Shown here: positions 45,554-55,857 of the stretch, piece by piece
Numbering within the stretch: position 1 is the first letter of the stretch
How the letters are laid out: each line of letters opens with the position of its first letter
Assembly: GCF_902825155.1 (NCBI RefSeq)
Contig: NZ_CADEAG010000001.1
Location: forward strand, 62,001-126,000
Length of the DNA: 64,000 nt
Origin: Bartonella taylorii 8TBB
GTDB lineage: Bacteria; Pseudomonadota; Alphaproteobacteria; Rhizobiales; Rhizobiaceae
Reading direction: 5' to 3'
The notes under the pieces: model-generated
What the model saw: only the letters and a program-made list of their open reading frames with translations
Databases searched by the model: none
Told to the model about the DNA's origin: nothing
Program-made: the position numbers and the translations under genes

Positions 45554-47725
45554 TCAAGTCTTGTCAGAAGGCTCTTTTTTTCCTTTATCACGTTCCATAG
45601 CATTTGACTTTTTTCCAACACCGGCTTTATTTTTAGGGTGACTTACTGCTTTGTCGGTATTTTTTGCGCTTGGCGCTTTTTTCTCAGCTCCATGAGATTG
45701 CGCTCCTTTAAATTCAACATCAGTGGATTTTGTTGTTTGTTTTCCAACTTTTTCCTCTGCTTTTCGCACCTCTCCTTTACCGGAAGCTGTTTTATCAGCA
45801 TCCGCTTTACCAACATCTGTTTTATCACCCGTTTTTATATGAGCCTCAACCTTCATTGCTCCAGTTTTAGGTACAGAGGAAGTACGCACAGAAGCACCTT
45901 CATCTTTTTGTGTTCGTGAAGGAGGCTTTCCCGCAATAACTTCGTTAATTTCAGCCCCAGTTAAAGTTTCATATTCCAATAAACCTTGCGCAAGAGCGAA
46001 CCATTCTTGTCTTTTTGTTTTCAAAATTTTGGTAGCATTTTTATAAGCATCATCAATGAGTTTGCGCACTTCAGCATCAATCATGCGTGCAGTTTCCTCA
46101 GAAACATTTTGTGTTCGTGCAACGGAATGGCCTAAAAAGACTTCATCCTGATTATCGCCATAAGCAACATTACCAAGAAGATCAGAAAACCCCCATCGTG
46201 TGATCATCGCACGTGCTAATTTTGTCGCCTGTTCGATATCGGACGAAGCACCAGATGTGATATTTTCCTTTCCAAATTTCAATTCTTCGGCCACACGCCC
46301 GCCCATCATGATGGCCAGACGAGAAATCATCCACCGATAACTCATGGAATAGCGATCACCTTCCGGCAATTGCATCACCATTCCCAAAGCTCTTCCCCTT
46401 GGCACAATTGTTGCTTTATGAACAGGGTCAGCAACAGGAACATTGAGAGCCACAATAGCATGCCCTGCTTCGTGATAAGCGGTAAGTTCTTTTTCTTCTT
46501 GTGTCATGGCAGTTGAACGACGTTCAGCCCCCATCATCACCTTATCTTTTGCATCTTCAAACTCTTGCATAGTCACAACTCTTTTATTGCGGCTAGCAGC
46601 CATGAGAGCGGCTTCATTGACAAGATTCATCAAATCAGCACCGGAAAATCCTGGTGTTCCTCTTGCCAAAACTTTCAAATCAACATTAGGCGCTAAAGGT
46701 ACATTACGCACATGCACCTTCAAGATTTGCTCACGCCCAGCAACATCGGGGTTTGGTACGACAACTTGCCGATCAAACCGCCCTGGTCTTAACAGAGCAG
46801 GGTCGAGCACATCAGGACGGTTAGTTGCGGCAATAAGAATGATACTTTCATTGGGCTCAAACCCATCCATTTCGACAAGCAACTGATTTAAGGTCTGCTC
46901 ACGCTCATCGTTTCCACCTCCCAGTCCAGCACCACGATGGCGACCAACAGCATCGATTTCATCAATAAAGATAATACAGGGCGCATTTTTTTTCGCCTGC
47001 TCAAACATATCGCGCACGCGGCTTGCCCCAACACCAACAAACATTTCGACAAAATCGGAGCCTGAAATAGTAAAGAACGGCACATTGGCTTCTCCAGCAA
47101 CAGAGCGCGCAAGCAAAGTTTTACCAGTTCCTGGAGGCCCCACCAGCAAAACGCCCCGTGGAATACGCCCCCCTAGGCGTTGAAATTTTTGTGGTTCACG
47201 TAAAAATTCGACAATTTCCTGTAGGTCTTGCTTTGCTTCTTCAACACCAGCAACATCCTGAAAGGTAACACGCCCCTGTGCTTCATTAAGCAATTTTGCT
47301 TTTGATTTACCAAATCCCATTGCGCCGCGTGATCCATTTTGCATTTGTCGCATAAAGAAAACCCACGCCCCAACGATGATAATAACAGGCAGCAAAGAAA
47401 AGAGGAGATTGAGGAAGATACTATTGCCGGAGCTTTCAGGAATAGCTTTAACATTCACATTTCTGCTTTCCAATTTTTGTATCAAACCTGGATCTCGTGG
47501 AGCATAAGTTGAAATAACTCTGTGCTCAGTGGTTTGTCCTGTTAACTTTTGACCTTGAATGGTCACAGATTTCAGCTCATTATTCTCAACTTTTTGCAAA
47601 AATTCAGAATAAGAGACTTCTCCACCTCCAGAACGCTGGCTATCGCCATTAAAGAAGGAAAATGACACAATCAAAATCAAAGCAATAACTCCCCAAATAA
47701 GGAGAGAGCGGTAATTGGAATTCAT
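45554..47725 (-). CDS. ftsH: ATP-dependent zinc metalloprotease FtsH
   Basis: A 723-residue membrane AAA+ protease from MNSNYRSLL (an in-frame start 75 bases upstream adds only a non-conserved lead). Two membrane helices (about 6-24 and 105-125) flank the periplasmic domain. The AAA module has Walker A GPPGTGKT (about 193), FIDEIDAVG and the second region of homology [19 protein letters not shown]. The zinc site is HEAGH (about 418), with the third ligand in the downstream helix. FtsH degrades LpxC, unassembled membrane proteins and regulators. The last 115 residues are a Lys/Ala-rich, low-complexity tail longer than in E. coli. Confidence 0.97.
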   Translation of the reverse strand: MNSNYRSLLIWGVIALILIVSFSFFNGDSQRSGGGEVSYSEFLQKVENNELKSVTIQGQKLTGQTTEHRVISTYAPRDPGLIQKLESRNVNVKAIPESSGNSIFLNLLFSLLPVIIIVGAWVFFMRQMQNGSRGAMGFGKSKAKLLNEAQGRVTFQDVAGVEEAKQDLQEIVEFLREPQKFQRLGGRIPRGVLLVGPPGTGKTLLARSVAGEANVPFFTISGSDFVEMFVGVGASRVRDMFEQAKKNAPCIIFIDEIDAVGRHRGAGLGGGNDEREQTLNQLLVEMDGFEPNESIILIAATNRPDVLDPALLRPGRFDRQVVVPNPDVAGREQILKVHVRNVPLAPNVDLKVLARGTPGFSGADLMNLVNEAALMAASRNKRVVTMQEFEDAKDKVMMGAERRSTAMTQEEKELTAYHEAGHAIVALNVPVADPVHKATIVPRGRALGMVMQLPEGDRYSMSYRWMISRLAIMMGGRVAEELKFGKENITSGASSDIEQATKLARAMITRWGFSDLLGNVAYGDNQDEVFLGHSVARTQNVSEETARMIDAEVRKLIDDAYKNATKILKTKRQEWFALAQGLLEYETLTGAEINEVIAGKPPSRTQKDEGASVRTSSVPKTGAMKVEAHIKTGDKTDVGKADADKTASGKGEVRKAEEKVGKQTTKSTDVEFKGAQSHGAEKKAPSAKNTDKAVSHPKNKAGVGKKSNAMERDKGKKEPSDKT

Positions 47726-47841
47726 ATTCAGCCCACACTTAATCAAATACAGATTGTTAATATTTCTCCCTAACATATAACCTTGTCGGTCCCTTGCCAA
47801 GATATGAGAGGAAGTTTATTGTCTTTTAGAGTGATTTTTCT

Positions 47842-49362
47842 TTATCTTTTCACCTCAATATTAAAAAAAGGTTCCACAACATCCACCAGAGCAGCATCTT
47901 CGTGTGAGGAAAGCCAATCGAAAGGAGCCATAATCCGTTTTATACTAATATTTTTGTGAGAATGAGAAACAGCCTGATAAGTCAGCTCTGGAATATCATA
48001 TCCTTTGTCATTTGAGATCATGAGCAGCGATTGCAAAGAGGGAAAATGGGGATTTTTAAAATGAAAGTGACTGTTGTGGAATAAGGATTTCAGCTGTTCC
48101 AAACCCGCTGCACCAACCTTTATGGCATCGGCTCCATGGTTCGTAATCTGATAGCGCCCGTCCCATAAACAAGTTTTCCCTGGTTCAACAATCGCCTCTT
48201 TCATATTTCGAGCTTCGCGCCAAAGAGCAATCCCATCCCTATTATATTCAATAACAGATCCAGCATAAGTAAAGCGCCGCGTTTCTGATGAATGGAAACA
48301 CAATTTTGAGATAAGATTGATCAATTTTTGCAAAGAAAGCAAATATCCCCCCCCTCCCATCAACACAGCAAAGAGCCCAACAACAAAGGGAAAACCTGGA
48401 TGCTGCTGTAAGAATGGCGCAGGCTTTGCAATAAAACACCGTCCATATTCAACCATGATATCCAAAGCCAAGATCAAATCGGCAATAATTTGTGCCTGTT
48501 GTCGACGTTGAAATGCAGCTTCACGAACATTTTGGACAATATCGGCAAGCTTTTTTTGGTGAAGGGATTGACGCACACGCACGCGCTCAAAATTGCAATC
48601 TTCATTGGTTGGATCATCAATCCATGTTTTTCCCTTGAAACGCAAATAGGCGCGCAATGTTTTACGCTCTACACTAAGGAGCGGACGAATCAAGCGTATT
48701 TTCCGATGCAACAACGCTTCGCGGGGAATACAAGATAAACCACGTGCATACATCAACCCATAGCTTTTTTCGGCAAGAACAGAGTTTTTTTGCGCAATAT
48801 TTTTTTCAGTTTCTGTAAAATAAACCCCATTATCCACGCCCATTAAAGCTTCGCGTTGCAAAGCATCCACAGGCTCTCTCGCATACCCCCCATCATGCAT
48901 ACCCCCTAAAGCCCCACGTTGCAAAGCATTTATACTTTTTTGGAGACGTTGGGAGCGCATTTGATAGGTTTCAACCTGATCATTGAGCGTATGCCCCGTC
49001 ATAATAAGCGTTGCACCTTGTTTTTGTGCTTCTTTAAACAAGAGATTATAGCGAGCAACACGAGCACTTGAAGCAATATGCGTCTTTGGCTTTTGACCTT
49101 CCCACCGCACAACGATATGTTTAATGTGATGGGCGCGACAAATTTGTGCAACATTTTCTGCTTCACGAGCTGATTCTTTACGCAATTGATGATCAACGGT
49201 AACAGCAATCATTTCCGGAGGAGCAGAGAGAGTTTTTAAATGGTCTTTGACCAAAAACAGCAAAGCCAGAGAATCACTCCCTCCTGAGACCGCAAGGATC
49301 AACTTCTTACACTGGATAAAATCCGATGTTTTAAAGAGATTTCCTGCTAGTCTAACGCCCAC
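47842..49362 (-). CDS. tilS: tRNA(Ile)-lysidine synthase
   Basis: A 506-residue protein that puts lysine on C34 of tRNA-Ile(CAU), changing codon specificity from AUG to AUA. The P-loop SGGSDS (26-31) and the HTLNDQVET motif (about 124-132) are intact. An insertion (about 145-203) with two imperfect repeats (INALQRGALGGMHDGG and VDALQREALMGVDNG) separates that motif from ARGLSCIPREALLHRKIRLIRPLL, split here at residue level by the family layout. The C-terminal tRNA-binding region is divergent. The gene start overlaps the cpoB 3' end by 11 bases, so it is translationally coupled. Confidence 0.93.
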   Translation of the reverse strand: MGVRLAGNLFKTSDFIQCKKLILAVSGGSDSLALLFLVKDHLKTLSAPPEMIAVTVDHQLRKESAREAENVAQICRAHHIKHIVVRWEGQKPKTHIASSARVARYNLLFKEAQKQGATLIMTGHTLNDQVETYQMRSQRLQKSINALQRGALGGMHDGGYAREPVDALQREALMGVDNGVYFTETEKNIAQKNSVLAEKSYGLMYARGLSCIPREALLHRKIRLIRPLLSVERKTLRAYLRFKGKTWIDDPTNEDCNFERVRVRQSLHQKKLADIVQNVREAAFQRRQQAQIIADLILALDIMVEYGRCFIAKPAPFLQQHPGFPFVVGLFAVLMGGGGYLLSLQKLINLISKLCFHSSETRRFTYAGSVIEYNRDGIALWREARNMKEAIVEPGKTCLWDGRYQITNHGADAIKVGAAGLEQLKSLFHNSHFHFKNPHFPSLQSLLMISNDKGYDIPELTYQAVSHSHKNISIKRIMAPFDWLSSHEDAALVDVVEPFFNIEVKR

Positions 49363-51526
49363 TGCGAACGACTCCGCCCCTTTTTAGAGGTTTACAAAAA
49401 ACAGACTCTAACGTTTTATGACGTTTTTGTCTTTTCGCAAAAAGCGCACAAGTCTCTTTGTTTTGATCGAGAGAAACCATACTCATTGCTAATTTCAATA
49501 AAATCTCAGAAGTATAAAGTTCCTTTTTATCTGTATACCATGCATTAAGATAAACTTGTGCCGCTTCATGATAACGCTTTTGTCCCAACAAAGCTTCTGC
49601 TAACCAAAACAAAGCATCATCACTCAAGGGATCTTTTTTATAGTGATGTTGAAAAGTGCAAAAGGTTTTTTCAGCATCGACATAGTTGGCAGAAGCAATA
49701 AAATTATAACCTTTTTTATACAACACTTTAGAAGCAAGAAGAGAGGAATCTTGACCCTGATGCGATTCGTCACGAACGCTTTCTTCATGTACCTTCTCCA
49801 AGTGCTTATGCACTTCCTTCAGACTGTGCCCTGTTTTCTCCACATCTTTATGTGCTTCTTTAAAATGTTCAGCAGTTTTTTGTAAGCGCTCGTCCATTTC
49901 GTGCAAACGACTTTTATGATCATGGCTTTCCACATTGGTAACACTGCTCTGACCATCTTTCGTACTCTGTTCCTGAACCGTTCCTTCCTTTACAGTCTGT
50001 AAATTTTCATCCAAAGAAGCACTTTCAAAAGCACAAGAATAAACAGAAGAGTCTTTTTTATCAAAAAGTTGGTGGAATTGCTTTTGCACATTTTTCAAAT
50101 CATTTTGCTCAAGCACCGTACGTATATCATGCAAAAGTTTATCCAAATCATAATCTTTAAACAGAGTTCTCTGATTTTCTAAAATAAACTCCCGACTTTG
50201 AAGCATCCCCTGAAAAGACGGAGCCGCACCTGTCACATCGGAAGCTTTATCCGCCGCTTCAGAACCAGCCTTATTTACCGCATCAACAGCCTTATTCGCA
50301 GCATCAGCACCAGCCTTGTTCACCGCATCAGCAGCCTTATTCGCAGCATCAGCACCAGCCTTGTTCACCGCATCAGCAGCCTTATCCGCCGCCTCAGCAC
50401 CAGCCTTGTTCACCGCATCAGCAGCCTTATCCGCCGCCTCAGCACCAGCCTTGTTCACCGCATCAGCAGCCTTACCCGCAGCATCAGCACCAGCCTTGTT
50501 CACCGCATCAACAGCTTTATCGGCAGCTTCAGCACCAGCCTTGTTCACCGCATCAGCAGCCTTACCCGCAGCATCAGCACCAGCCTTGTTCACCGCATCA
50601 GCAGCCTTATCCGCAGCATCAGCACCAGCCTTGTTCACCACATCAGCAGCCTTATTCGCAGCATCAGCACCAGCCTTGTTCACCGCATCAGCAGCCTTAC
50701 CCGCAGCATCAGCACCAGCCTTGTTCACCACATCAACAGCTTTATCGGCAGCATCAGCACCAGCCTTGTTCACCACATCAACAGCTTTCTCCGCAGCATC
50801 AGCACCAGCCTTATTCACCGCATCAACAGCTTTCTCCGCAGCATCAGAACCAGCCTTATTCACCACATCAGCAGCTTTATCGGCAGCTTCAGAACCAGCC
50901 TTATTCACCACATCAACAGCTTTCTCCGCAGCATCAGCACCAGCCTTATTCACCGCATCAACAGCTTTCTCCGCAGCATCAGCACCAGCCTTGTTCACTG
51001 CATCAGCAGCCTTATTCGCAGCATCAGCACCAGCCTTCTTCACCGCATCAACAGCTTTCTCCGCAGCGCCAAAACCAGCCTTGTTCACTGCATCAGCAGC
51101 TTTATCGGCAGCATCAGCGCCAGCCTTGTTCACTGCATCAGCAGCTTTCTCCGCAGCATCAGCGCCAGCCTTGTTCACTGCATCAGCAGCTTTATCGGCA
51201 GCATCAGAACCAGCCTTGTTCACTGCATCAGCAGCTTTCTCCGCAGCGCCAAAACCAGCCTTGTTCACCACATCGGCAGCCTTATTCGCAGCATCAGTAC
51301 CAGCCTTGTTCACCACATCAGCAGCTTTTCCCACAGTATCAGAATCAACCTTTTTCACCGCATCAACAGCTTTTTCTGCCACCTTATTCGCTACATCAGA
51401 AGTCGAGTCATCTGTAGAATATTGAGAGAACCACCGCGCTCCACTCTGAACAGATGAAGCTGAACAGGCTATGAGAACTGCCATACAAAAGGCAGTTTTC
51501 CAATTTTGTTTAAGATACATCCACAT
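49352..51526 (-). CDS. cpoB: CpoB / YbgF Tol-Pal cell-division coordinator with a giant repeat insertion
   Basis: The protein has 724 residues, against about 250-330 in relatives. A signal peptide (about 1-29, AFCMAVLIACSASSVQSGA) is followed by about 25 tandem copies of a 15-residue unit, consensus KAADAVNKAGADAAE (about residues 52-425). Then comes a coiled-coil/charged part (SLKEVHKHLEKVHEES) and a C-terminal TPR domain (YKKGYNFIASANYVDAEKTF, DALFWLAEALLGQKRYHEAA, by parts). CpoB links PBP1B activity with the Tol machine at division. The repeats have heptad-like hydrophobic spacing and should form a long periplasmic helix or rod. Gene order pal-cpoB-tilS supports identity. The insertion is the oddity. 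Confidence 0.88.
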   Translation of the reverse strand: MWMYLKQNWKTAFCMAVLIACSASSVQSGARWFSQYSTDDSTSDVANKVAEKAVDAVKKVDSDTVGKAADVVNKAGTDAANKAADVVNKAGFGAAEKAADAVNKAGSDAADKAADAVNKAGADAAEKAADAVNKAGADAADKAADAVNKAGFGAAEKAVDAVKKAGADAANKAADAVNKAGADAAEKAVDAVNKAGADAAEKAVDVVNKAGSEAADKAADVVNKAGSDAAEKAVDAVNKAGADAAEKAVDVVNKAGADAADKAVDVVNKAGADAAGKAADAVNKAGADAANKAADVVNKAGADAADKAADAVNKAGADAAGKAADAVNKAGAEAADKAVDAVNKAGADAAGKAADAVNKAGAEAADKAADAVNKAGAEAADKAADAVNKAGADAANKAADAVNKAGADAANKAVDAVNKAGSEAADKASDVTGAAPSFQGMLQSREFILENQRTLFKDYDLDKLLHDIRTVLEQNDLKNVQKQFHQLFDKKDSSVYSCAFESASLDENLQTVKEGTVQEQSTKDGQSSVTNVESHDHKSRLHEMDERLQKTAEHFKEAHKDVEKTGHSLKEVHKHLEKVHEESVRDESHQGQDSSLLASKVLYKKGYNFIASANYVDAEKTFCTFQHHYKKDPLSDDALFWLAEALLGQKRYHEAAQVYLNAWYTDKKELYTSEILLKLAMSMVSLDQNKETCALFAKRQKRHKTLESVFCKPLKRGGVVRSGR
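50236..51373 (-). repeat. 45-bp coding minisatellite in cpoB, about 25 copies
   Basis: The unit encodes K-A-(A/V)-D-(A/V)-V-N-K-A-G-(A/S)-(D/E)-A-A-(E/D/N/G). Variation is concentrated at the last residue and at Ala/Val exchanges, while KAG and NKAG are nearly constant. Being a multiple of three, the repeat opens long frames on the plus strand as well, which are artefacts. Confidence 0.95.
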
Positions 51527-51578
51527 GATTTCCTCCCCTCAAGAGTCAATATAATAGTTTAGATAAACATTTGTTTTT

Positions 51579-52100
51579 TTAATTACCGTTCACGTTATTA
51601 AGAGTTGTAACAGCACGTCGATTTTGGTTCCAACAGGAAATATCATCACACACTGCTACAGGTCTTTCTTTTCCGTAAGAAATTGTTTGAATGCGTTGCG
51701 CAGACACACCAAGAGAAATCAGATAGTTACGCACAGCAACAGCACGACGCTGTCCCAGTGCCAAATTATATTCGCGCGTACCACGTTCATCCGCATGACC
51801 TTCAATCATAATAGAATAATAAGGATAACGAAGTAACCATTCTGCCTGACGCATTAAAACACGTTCAGCATCAGGCTCAATTGAAGAAGAATCGAGACTA
51901 AAGAAAACACGATCTCCAACATTAACAGTAAATTCCTGTCCCGAACCTGGCATTGCTTGATTAAAGCCTGTATTATTCAAAGAAGCGCCATTCATACCGT
52001 TGAGTGCACCAACATGTCTTTTTCCACACCCCAGCAAAGACAGTGAGAAAAAAAGGATCACAGCTAAGGGATGAAGGATAATATTTTTGGTAGAGCGCAT
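51579..52100 (-). CDS. pal: Peptidoglycan-associated lipoprotein Pal
   Basis: A 173-residue lipoprotein: signal with lipobox L-L-G-C (about residues 23-26), a short Asn/Gly-rich linker, and an OmpA-like domain whose peptidoglycan-binding motif is IEGHADERGTREYNLALGQRRA (shown by its core EGHADERGT), with YGKERP near the end. Pal is the outer-membrane anchor of the Tol-Pal system, equivalent to Brucella Omp16. It is 52 bases upstream of cpoB. TolB, its partner, is 2.4 kb upstream, separated by yebC and trcR. Confidence 0.96.
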   Translation of the reverse strand: MRSTKNIILHPLAVILFFSLSLLGCGKRHVGALNGMNGASLNNTGFNQAMPGSGQEFTVNVGDRVFFSLDSSSIEPDAERVLMRQAEWLLRYPYYSIMIEGHADERGTREYNLALGQRRAVAVRNYLISLGVSAQRIQTISYGKERPVAVCDDISCWNQNRRAVTTLNNVNGN

Positions 52101-52302
52101 ATACTGATTCTCCTTATTATAAATGTGAAAATTGAAAGGACCTATTCTTTCAAAGGCGCTTTAAAAATAGTTGCTAATTCCTAATGAAAAAAAAATTTCT
52201 CATTTTTTACCTATTATCCTTTTTAAATCTCCATCGCTTTTTTTCCATAACCTTTCAGCATCAACGAAAAATCGCCTTTATATTTAACCACGTATTATCT
52301 GT

Positions 52303-52995
52303 TTATGCATCTTCATTCTGACGGCTTTTCTGCAACGCATTGAGTTTTGCAAAAACTTTATCTGCATCAAAACTTTTATTAGGATCATCCTCACTTTGAT
52401 CTTCATGAAGAGCAACATTTTCTGTCACTGATGCTGGAAGCAAAGACTGGTCTCCTTCGGCAGAAACAGGACGATTTTTTGCAGCACGCTGGAGTTCGAA
52501 ATCCAAATCAATTTGTGAACACAACCCCAATCCTACAGGATCAAGCGGAACCAAATTAGCACTATTCCAATGGGTCCTAAGGCGAATTTGCTCAATCGTT
52601 GCTTTTGTTGTCCCAATCAATCGAGAAATCTGTGCATCTTTCAACTCAGGATGATTCATCACCAACCATAAGATACCATTTGGACGATCTTGACGTCGAG
52701 AAAGAGGGATATAACGCGCCCCTTTACGTTTTTTTTCAGGGATACGCACCCTAGACTCAGAAATTCTTAAGCGCGCATTTTGATCAGCCTCTGCCCGTGC
52801 GATTTCACTGCGTGTTAACTGTCCTGAGCTAATCGGGTCTAGTCCTTTAATACCGTGAGCAGCATCACCATCGGCAATAGCTTTCACTTCCAAAACATGC
52901 AATTTACAAAATTCTGCAATCTGATCAAAAGAAAGCGCAGTATTATCAACCAGCCAAACAGCTGTAGCTTTGGGCATCAAAAGTTGCGTTGCCAT
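52303..52995 (-). CDS. trcR: TrcR (DUF1013) cell-cycle transcriptional regulator
   Basis: A 230-residue protein with the conserved alphaproteobacterial opening MPKATAVWLVDNTALSFDQIA, the GIKGLDPISSGQLTREEI-like block, and the winged-helix stretch RPNGILWLVMNHPELKDAQIS, followed by RLIGTTKATIEQIRLRTHWN. The family binds DNA and influences CtrA-controlled genes in Rhizobiales. The last 60 residues are variable. It stands alone with its own upstream region. Confidence 0.88.
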   Translation of the reverse strand: MATQLLMPKATAVWLVDNTALSFDQIAEFCKLHVLEVKAIADGDAAHGIKGLDPISSGQLTRSEIARAEADQNARLRISESRVRIPEKKRKGARYIPLSRRQDRPNGILWLVMNHPELKDAQISRLIGTTKATIEQIRLRTHWNSANLVPLDPVGLGLCSQIDLDFELQRAAKNRPVSAEGDQSLLPASVTENVALHEDQSEDDPNKSFDADKVFAKLNALQKSRQNEDA

Positions 52996-53182
52996 CTTTA
53001 TAATATCCTCTCACTTTGCCTCTTTATTAAAGGTTGAGGCAGGTTATCGCCCACTCTAGAGCATTGGAGTCTTTGTTCTTATATATCAGGTTCTCTTCCT
53101 CCCCACTTTTATAAAGCGAGTTACGGAATAAACCACTTTTGCCATGAAATTATATTCTGTTATAGCCTGATTTTTAATCAAC

Positions 53183-53203
53183 GACAAGACATCATGTCTT
53201 GTC
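53183..53203. promoter_or_regulatory. Perfect 10-bp inverted repeat between trcR and yebC
   Basis: GACAAGACAT-C-ATGTCTTGTC at 53183-53203. There is no T-run, so an operator-like role is more likely than termination. It lies 193 bases before the yebC start and 188 bases before the trcR start, so it could serve either gene. Confidence 0.55.
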
Positions 53204-53375
53204 ATGATCCTCAACAGGGTGTCTTTACCTTTAAAGTGAATTTTCTTATAAAGGGTTTATTTGATAATTTCATCTTATATTGCGGCATATTTATTTTGGT
53301 GGGGAGTGTATTTCACCACCTCTAATTCAGAAACACCCCAACTGGAAAGAAAGCCCTAAAACTGGAAAGAAAACT

Positions 53376-54122
53376 ATGGCAGGCCATTCACAATTTAAAA
53401 ATATTATGCACCGTAAAGGGCGCCAAGATGCGATGCGCTCGAAAATATTTTCTAAGCTTGCGCGCGAAATTACAGTTGCAGCCAAACAAGGTGCTCCTGA
53501 TCCAGCCATGAATCCGCGCCTAAGGCTCGCTGTCCAAAATGCGAAAGCGCAATCGATGCCGAAGGACAACATTGAACGCGCAATTAAGAAAGCTTCAGGG
53601 GGTGATGTCGAACATTATGATGAAGTACGCTATGAAGGATATGGTCCAGGCGGTGTTGCAGTTATTGTCGAAGCTTTAACAGATAACCGCAACCGCACCG
53701 CTTCAAACGTGCGCGCTGCTTTTACCAAATCTGGTGGTGCATTAGGGGAAACAGGTTCTGTAAGCTTCATGTTTAATCGAATTGGTGAAATAATCTATAA
53801 GCCAGAAGCAGGAACAGCAGACAGCATCATGGATGCAGCAATTGAAGCCGGTGCTGAAGATGTACAATCAGAAGAGACTGGACACCATATTACTTGTGCA
53901 TTTGAAGATATTGGCGAAGTTTCTAAAATGCTCGAAGCAAAACTTGGCGAAGCAGAATCCATCAAAACAGTTTGGAAAGCCGCTACCCTGGCACCAATAG
54001 ATGAAGAAAAAGCTTTATCCGTTTTACGGCTTATTTCAACATTAGAAGAAGATGATGACGTGCAAAATGTTTATGCCAATTTTGATGTCAGTGATGAAAT
54101 TTTGGCGAAACTATCTGGTTAA
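53376..54122 (+). CDS. yebC: YebC/PmpR-family protein
   Basis: A 248-residue protein from [18 protein letters not shown] (start 53376; an in-frame lead of 32 residues upstream is not conserved). [25 protein letters not shown] sequence appears as [18 protein letters not shown], followed by [20 protein letters not shown] and [19 protein letters not shown], by parts. The family acts as transcription regulator or, from recent work, as a translation factor resolving ribosome stalls at proline runs. In many Rhizobiales yebC is next to ruvC; here it is between tolB and pal, on the opposite strand. Confidence 0.95.
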   Translation: MAGHSQFKNIMHRKGRQDAMRSKIFSKLAREITVAAKQGAPDPAMNPRLRLAVQNAKAQSMPKDNIERAIKKASGGDVEHYDEVRYEGYGPGGVAVIVEALTDNRNRTASNVRAAFTKSGGALGETGSVSFMFNRIGEIIYKPEAGTADSIMDAAIEAGAEDVQSEETGHHITCAFEDIGEVSKMLEAKLGEAESIKTVWKAATLAPIDEEKALSVLRLISTLEEDDDVQNVYANFDVSDEILAKLSG

Positions 54123-54221
54123 TCTCCACGCAGTCATTCCTCTGTGCGCTTTGTTTTCCATGAAAGCTTACTCCCGACACAACAAGGTAATCACCTCTGA
54201 TTTTACCACAATAGATACAAA

Positions 54222-54242
54222 GCCCCGCTTCAAGAGCGGGGC
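54222..54242 (+). terminator. GC-rich hairpin downstream of yebC
   Basis: GCCCCGC-TTCAAGA-GCGGGGC at 54222-54242 is a perfect 7-bp stem about 100 bases after the yebC stop. A good T-run is absent (ATCTCGT follows), so termination efficiency is uncertain. Confidence 0.6.
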
Positions 54243-54491
54243 ATCTCGTAAAGGCTCTAAAATATTTTCAATAAAAAGCACAAAAGATTTCTGTCAATTT
54301 TTTTTTCAAAGAGTTCGTGTCGCAAAGAAATCTCACCACCCACAAACCATAAAAAATGCAGTGTAAAATTTTAAAACACATTCAGAAAAATCGAATGCAA
54401 ATAGAGTAAACCACCGCTCTTAATCCGCAAAAAACATTGTCGTTTCACAAATTTCATGGACTTTCGCACGTTTTTTATCCAGCAACACATT

Positions 54492-55817
54492 TTACTGTAG
54501 AGTAAGTAAGGGCGACCATGCTGGATCAGAGGCATCATTGGGTGTAGGCAACTGGCGTTCATTGCGTCCAGTAATGTCAATTGTATAAATTTTGGGACCC
54601 ATGCCTGGATCTTTACGAAAGAACATCAACACGCGACCATTGGGCGCCCAAGTCGGCCCTTCATTATGAAAACCCGTAGTTAAAATTCGTTCTCCTTTTC
54701 CATCAGGGCGCATAACACCGATAGAAAATTGTCCCTCCGATTGTTTTGTAAAGGCGATATAATCACCACGTGGAGACCAAATGGGTGTAGAATAACTTCC
54801 TTCGTTTGAAGAAATACGTTGGACATTGCTACCATCTGCATTCATCGTATAGATTTGTGGTTTTCCGCTGCGGTCTGATGAAAAGACGATTTGTGTTCCA
54901 TCAGGCGAATAAGAAGCGGATGTATCAATAGCTGAAGTTGTTGTAAGCCTAGTCATTGTACGGGTGCGTAAATCCATGGTGTAAAGGTTTGCACTTCCAT
55001 CATTTTGCAACAAACTCATGATAACTTTTTGTCCATCGGAAGAAAAACGCGGGGCAATTGTCATATTGTTAAAAGTTCCTATCAACTCCCTTTGCCCCAT
55101 TTCAATTTGTTGAAGATAAACGTGGGGCACTTGCTTGTACTCGTAAGCCATATAGGTAATTTCTTGTCGTTTGGGTGAAAAGCGAGGTGTTAGAACCAAC
55201 TCACTGCCATCAGACATATAGATCAAATTTGCTCCATCTTGATCCATAATTGCTAAGCGTTTGATACGTGCATTTTGGGGACCTGTTTCATCGATAAAAA
55301 CAATCCGTGTATCAAAATACCCACTTTCTCCTGTCATCTCTCTATAGATCTCATCTGCAATCATATGCGCAACACGTCTCCAACGTTCTGTTGCGGTATA
55401 AAAACGCCGTCCTTTGAGTTGTCGCTGTCCAAAGACATCCCACAAACGAAAATCAACCCTCAAGCGCCCATCGGTTTCTCGTAAAACTTGCCCAGTAACC
55501 AAACCTTGCGCTTTTATTTGTTTCCAATGAGAAAAATGTGGTTGCCTGTTGGGATTGGCAATTTTTTCAGAAAAAGATGCCTTATCAAGCGGTAAAAAAA
55601 GACCCGACCGTTCAAGATCAGCTGTAATTACAGCCGCTATTTTCAACCCAATAGAATCATTAGAAATAAAATCTGTAATTGCAATGGGAATGGGGTTAAA
55701 GTCAGCACTCGAAATAGTGCCTTTTAGTTGTGCATGAACCGATGAAAAATCTGAAAACCACAAACCACAAGTGACAATAAACCAAGAAAAAAATTTATGT
55801 CTCGTTATAGTCATCAT
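54492..55817 (-). CDS. tolB: TolB, periplasmic beta-propeller of the Tol-Pal system
   Basis: A 441-residue exported protein with signal peptide [20 protein letters not shown] cut near VHAQ. The N-terminal alpha/beta domain (about 35-165) is followed by a six-bladed propeller with repeated DG.xLxF or DGxxIxF strands: [33 protein letters not shown] and [14 protein letters not shown] are clear. TolB shuttles between TolA and Pal during outer-membrane constriction. It follows tolA by 40 bases. Confidence 0.96.
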   Translation of the reverse strand: MMTITRHKFFSWFIVTCGLWFSDFSSVHAQLKGTISSADFNPIPIAITDFISNDSIGLKIAAVITADLERSGLFLPLDKASFSEKIANPNRQPHFSHWKQIKAQGLVTGQVLRETDGRLRVDFRLWDVFGQRQLKGRRFYTATERWRRVAHMIADEIYREMTGESGYFDTRIVFIDETGPQNARIKRLAIMDQDGANLIYMSDGSELVLTPRFSPKRQEITYMAYEYKQVPHVYLQQIEMGQRELIGTFNNMTIAPRFSSDGQKVIMSLLQNDGSANLYTMDLRTRTMTRLTTTSAIDTSASYSPDGTQIVFSSDRSGKPQIYTMNADGSNVQRISSNEGSYSTPIWSPRGDYIAFTKQSEGQFSIGVMRPDGKGERILTTGFHNEGPTWAPNGRVLMFFRKDPGMGPKIYTIDITGRNERQLPTPNDASDPAWSPLLTLQ

Positions 55818-55857
55818 GGAGTGTATCCTTTCATTGAGAGCAAAATATCTCTGTATT

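Noticed and set aside
50198..51457. Long plus-strand frames (up to 419 codons) opposite cpoB
   Set aside because: They follow from a 45-base repeat whose length is a multiple of three; the protein sequence is repetitive with no start context, and the minus strand has signal peptide and TPR domain.
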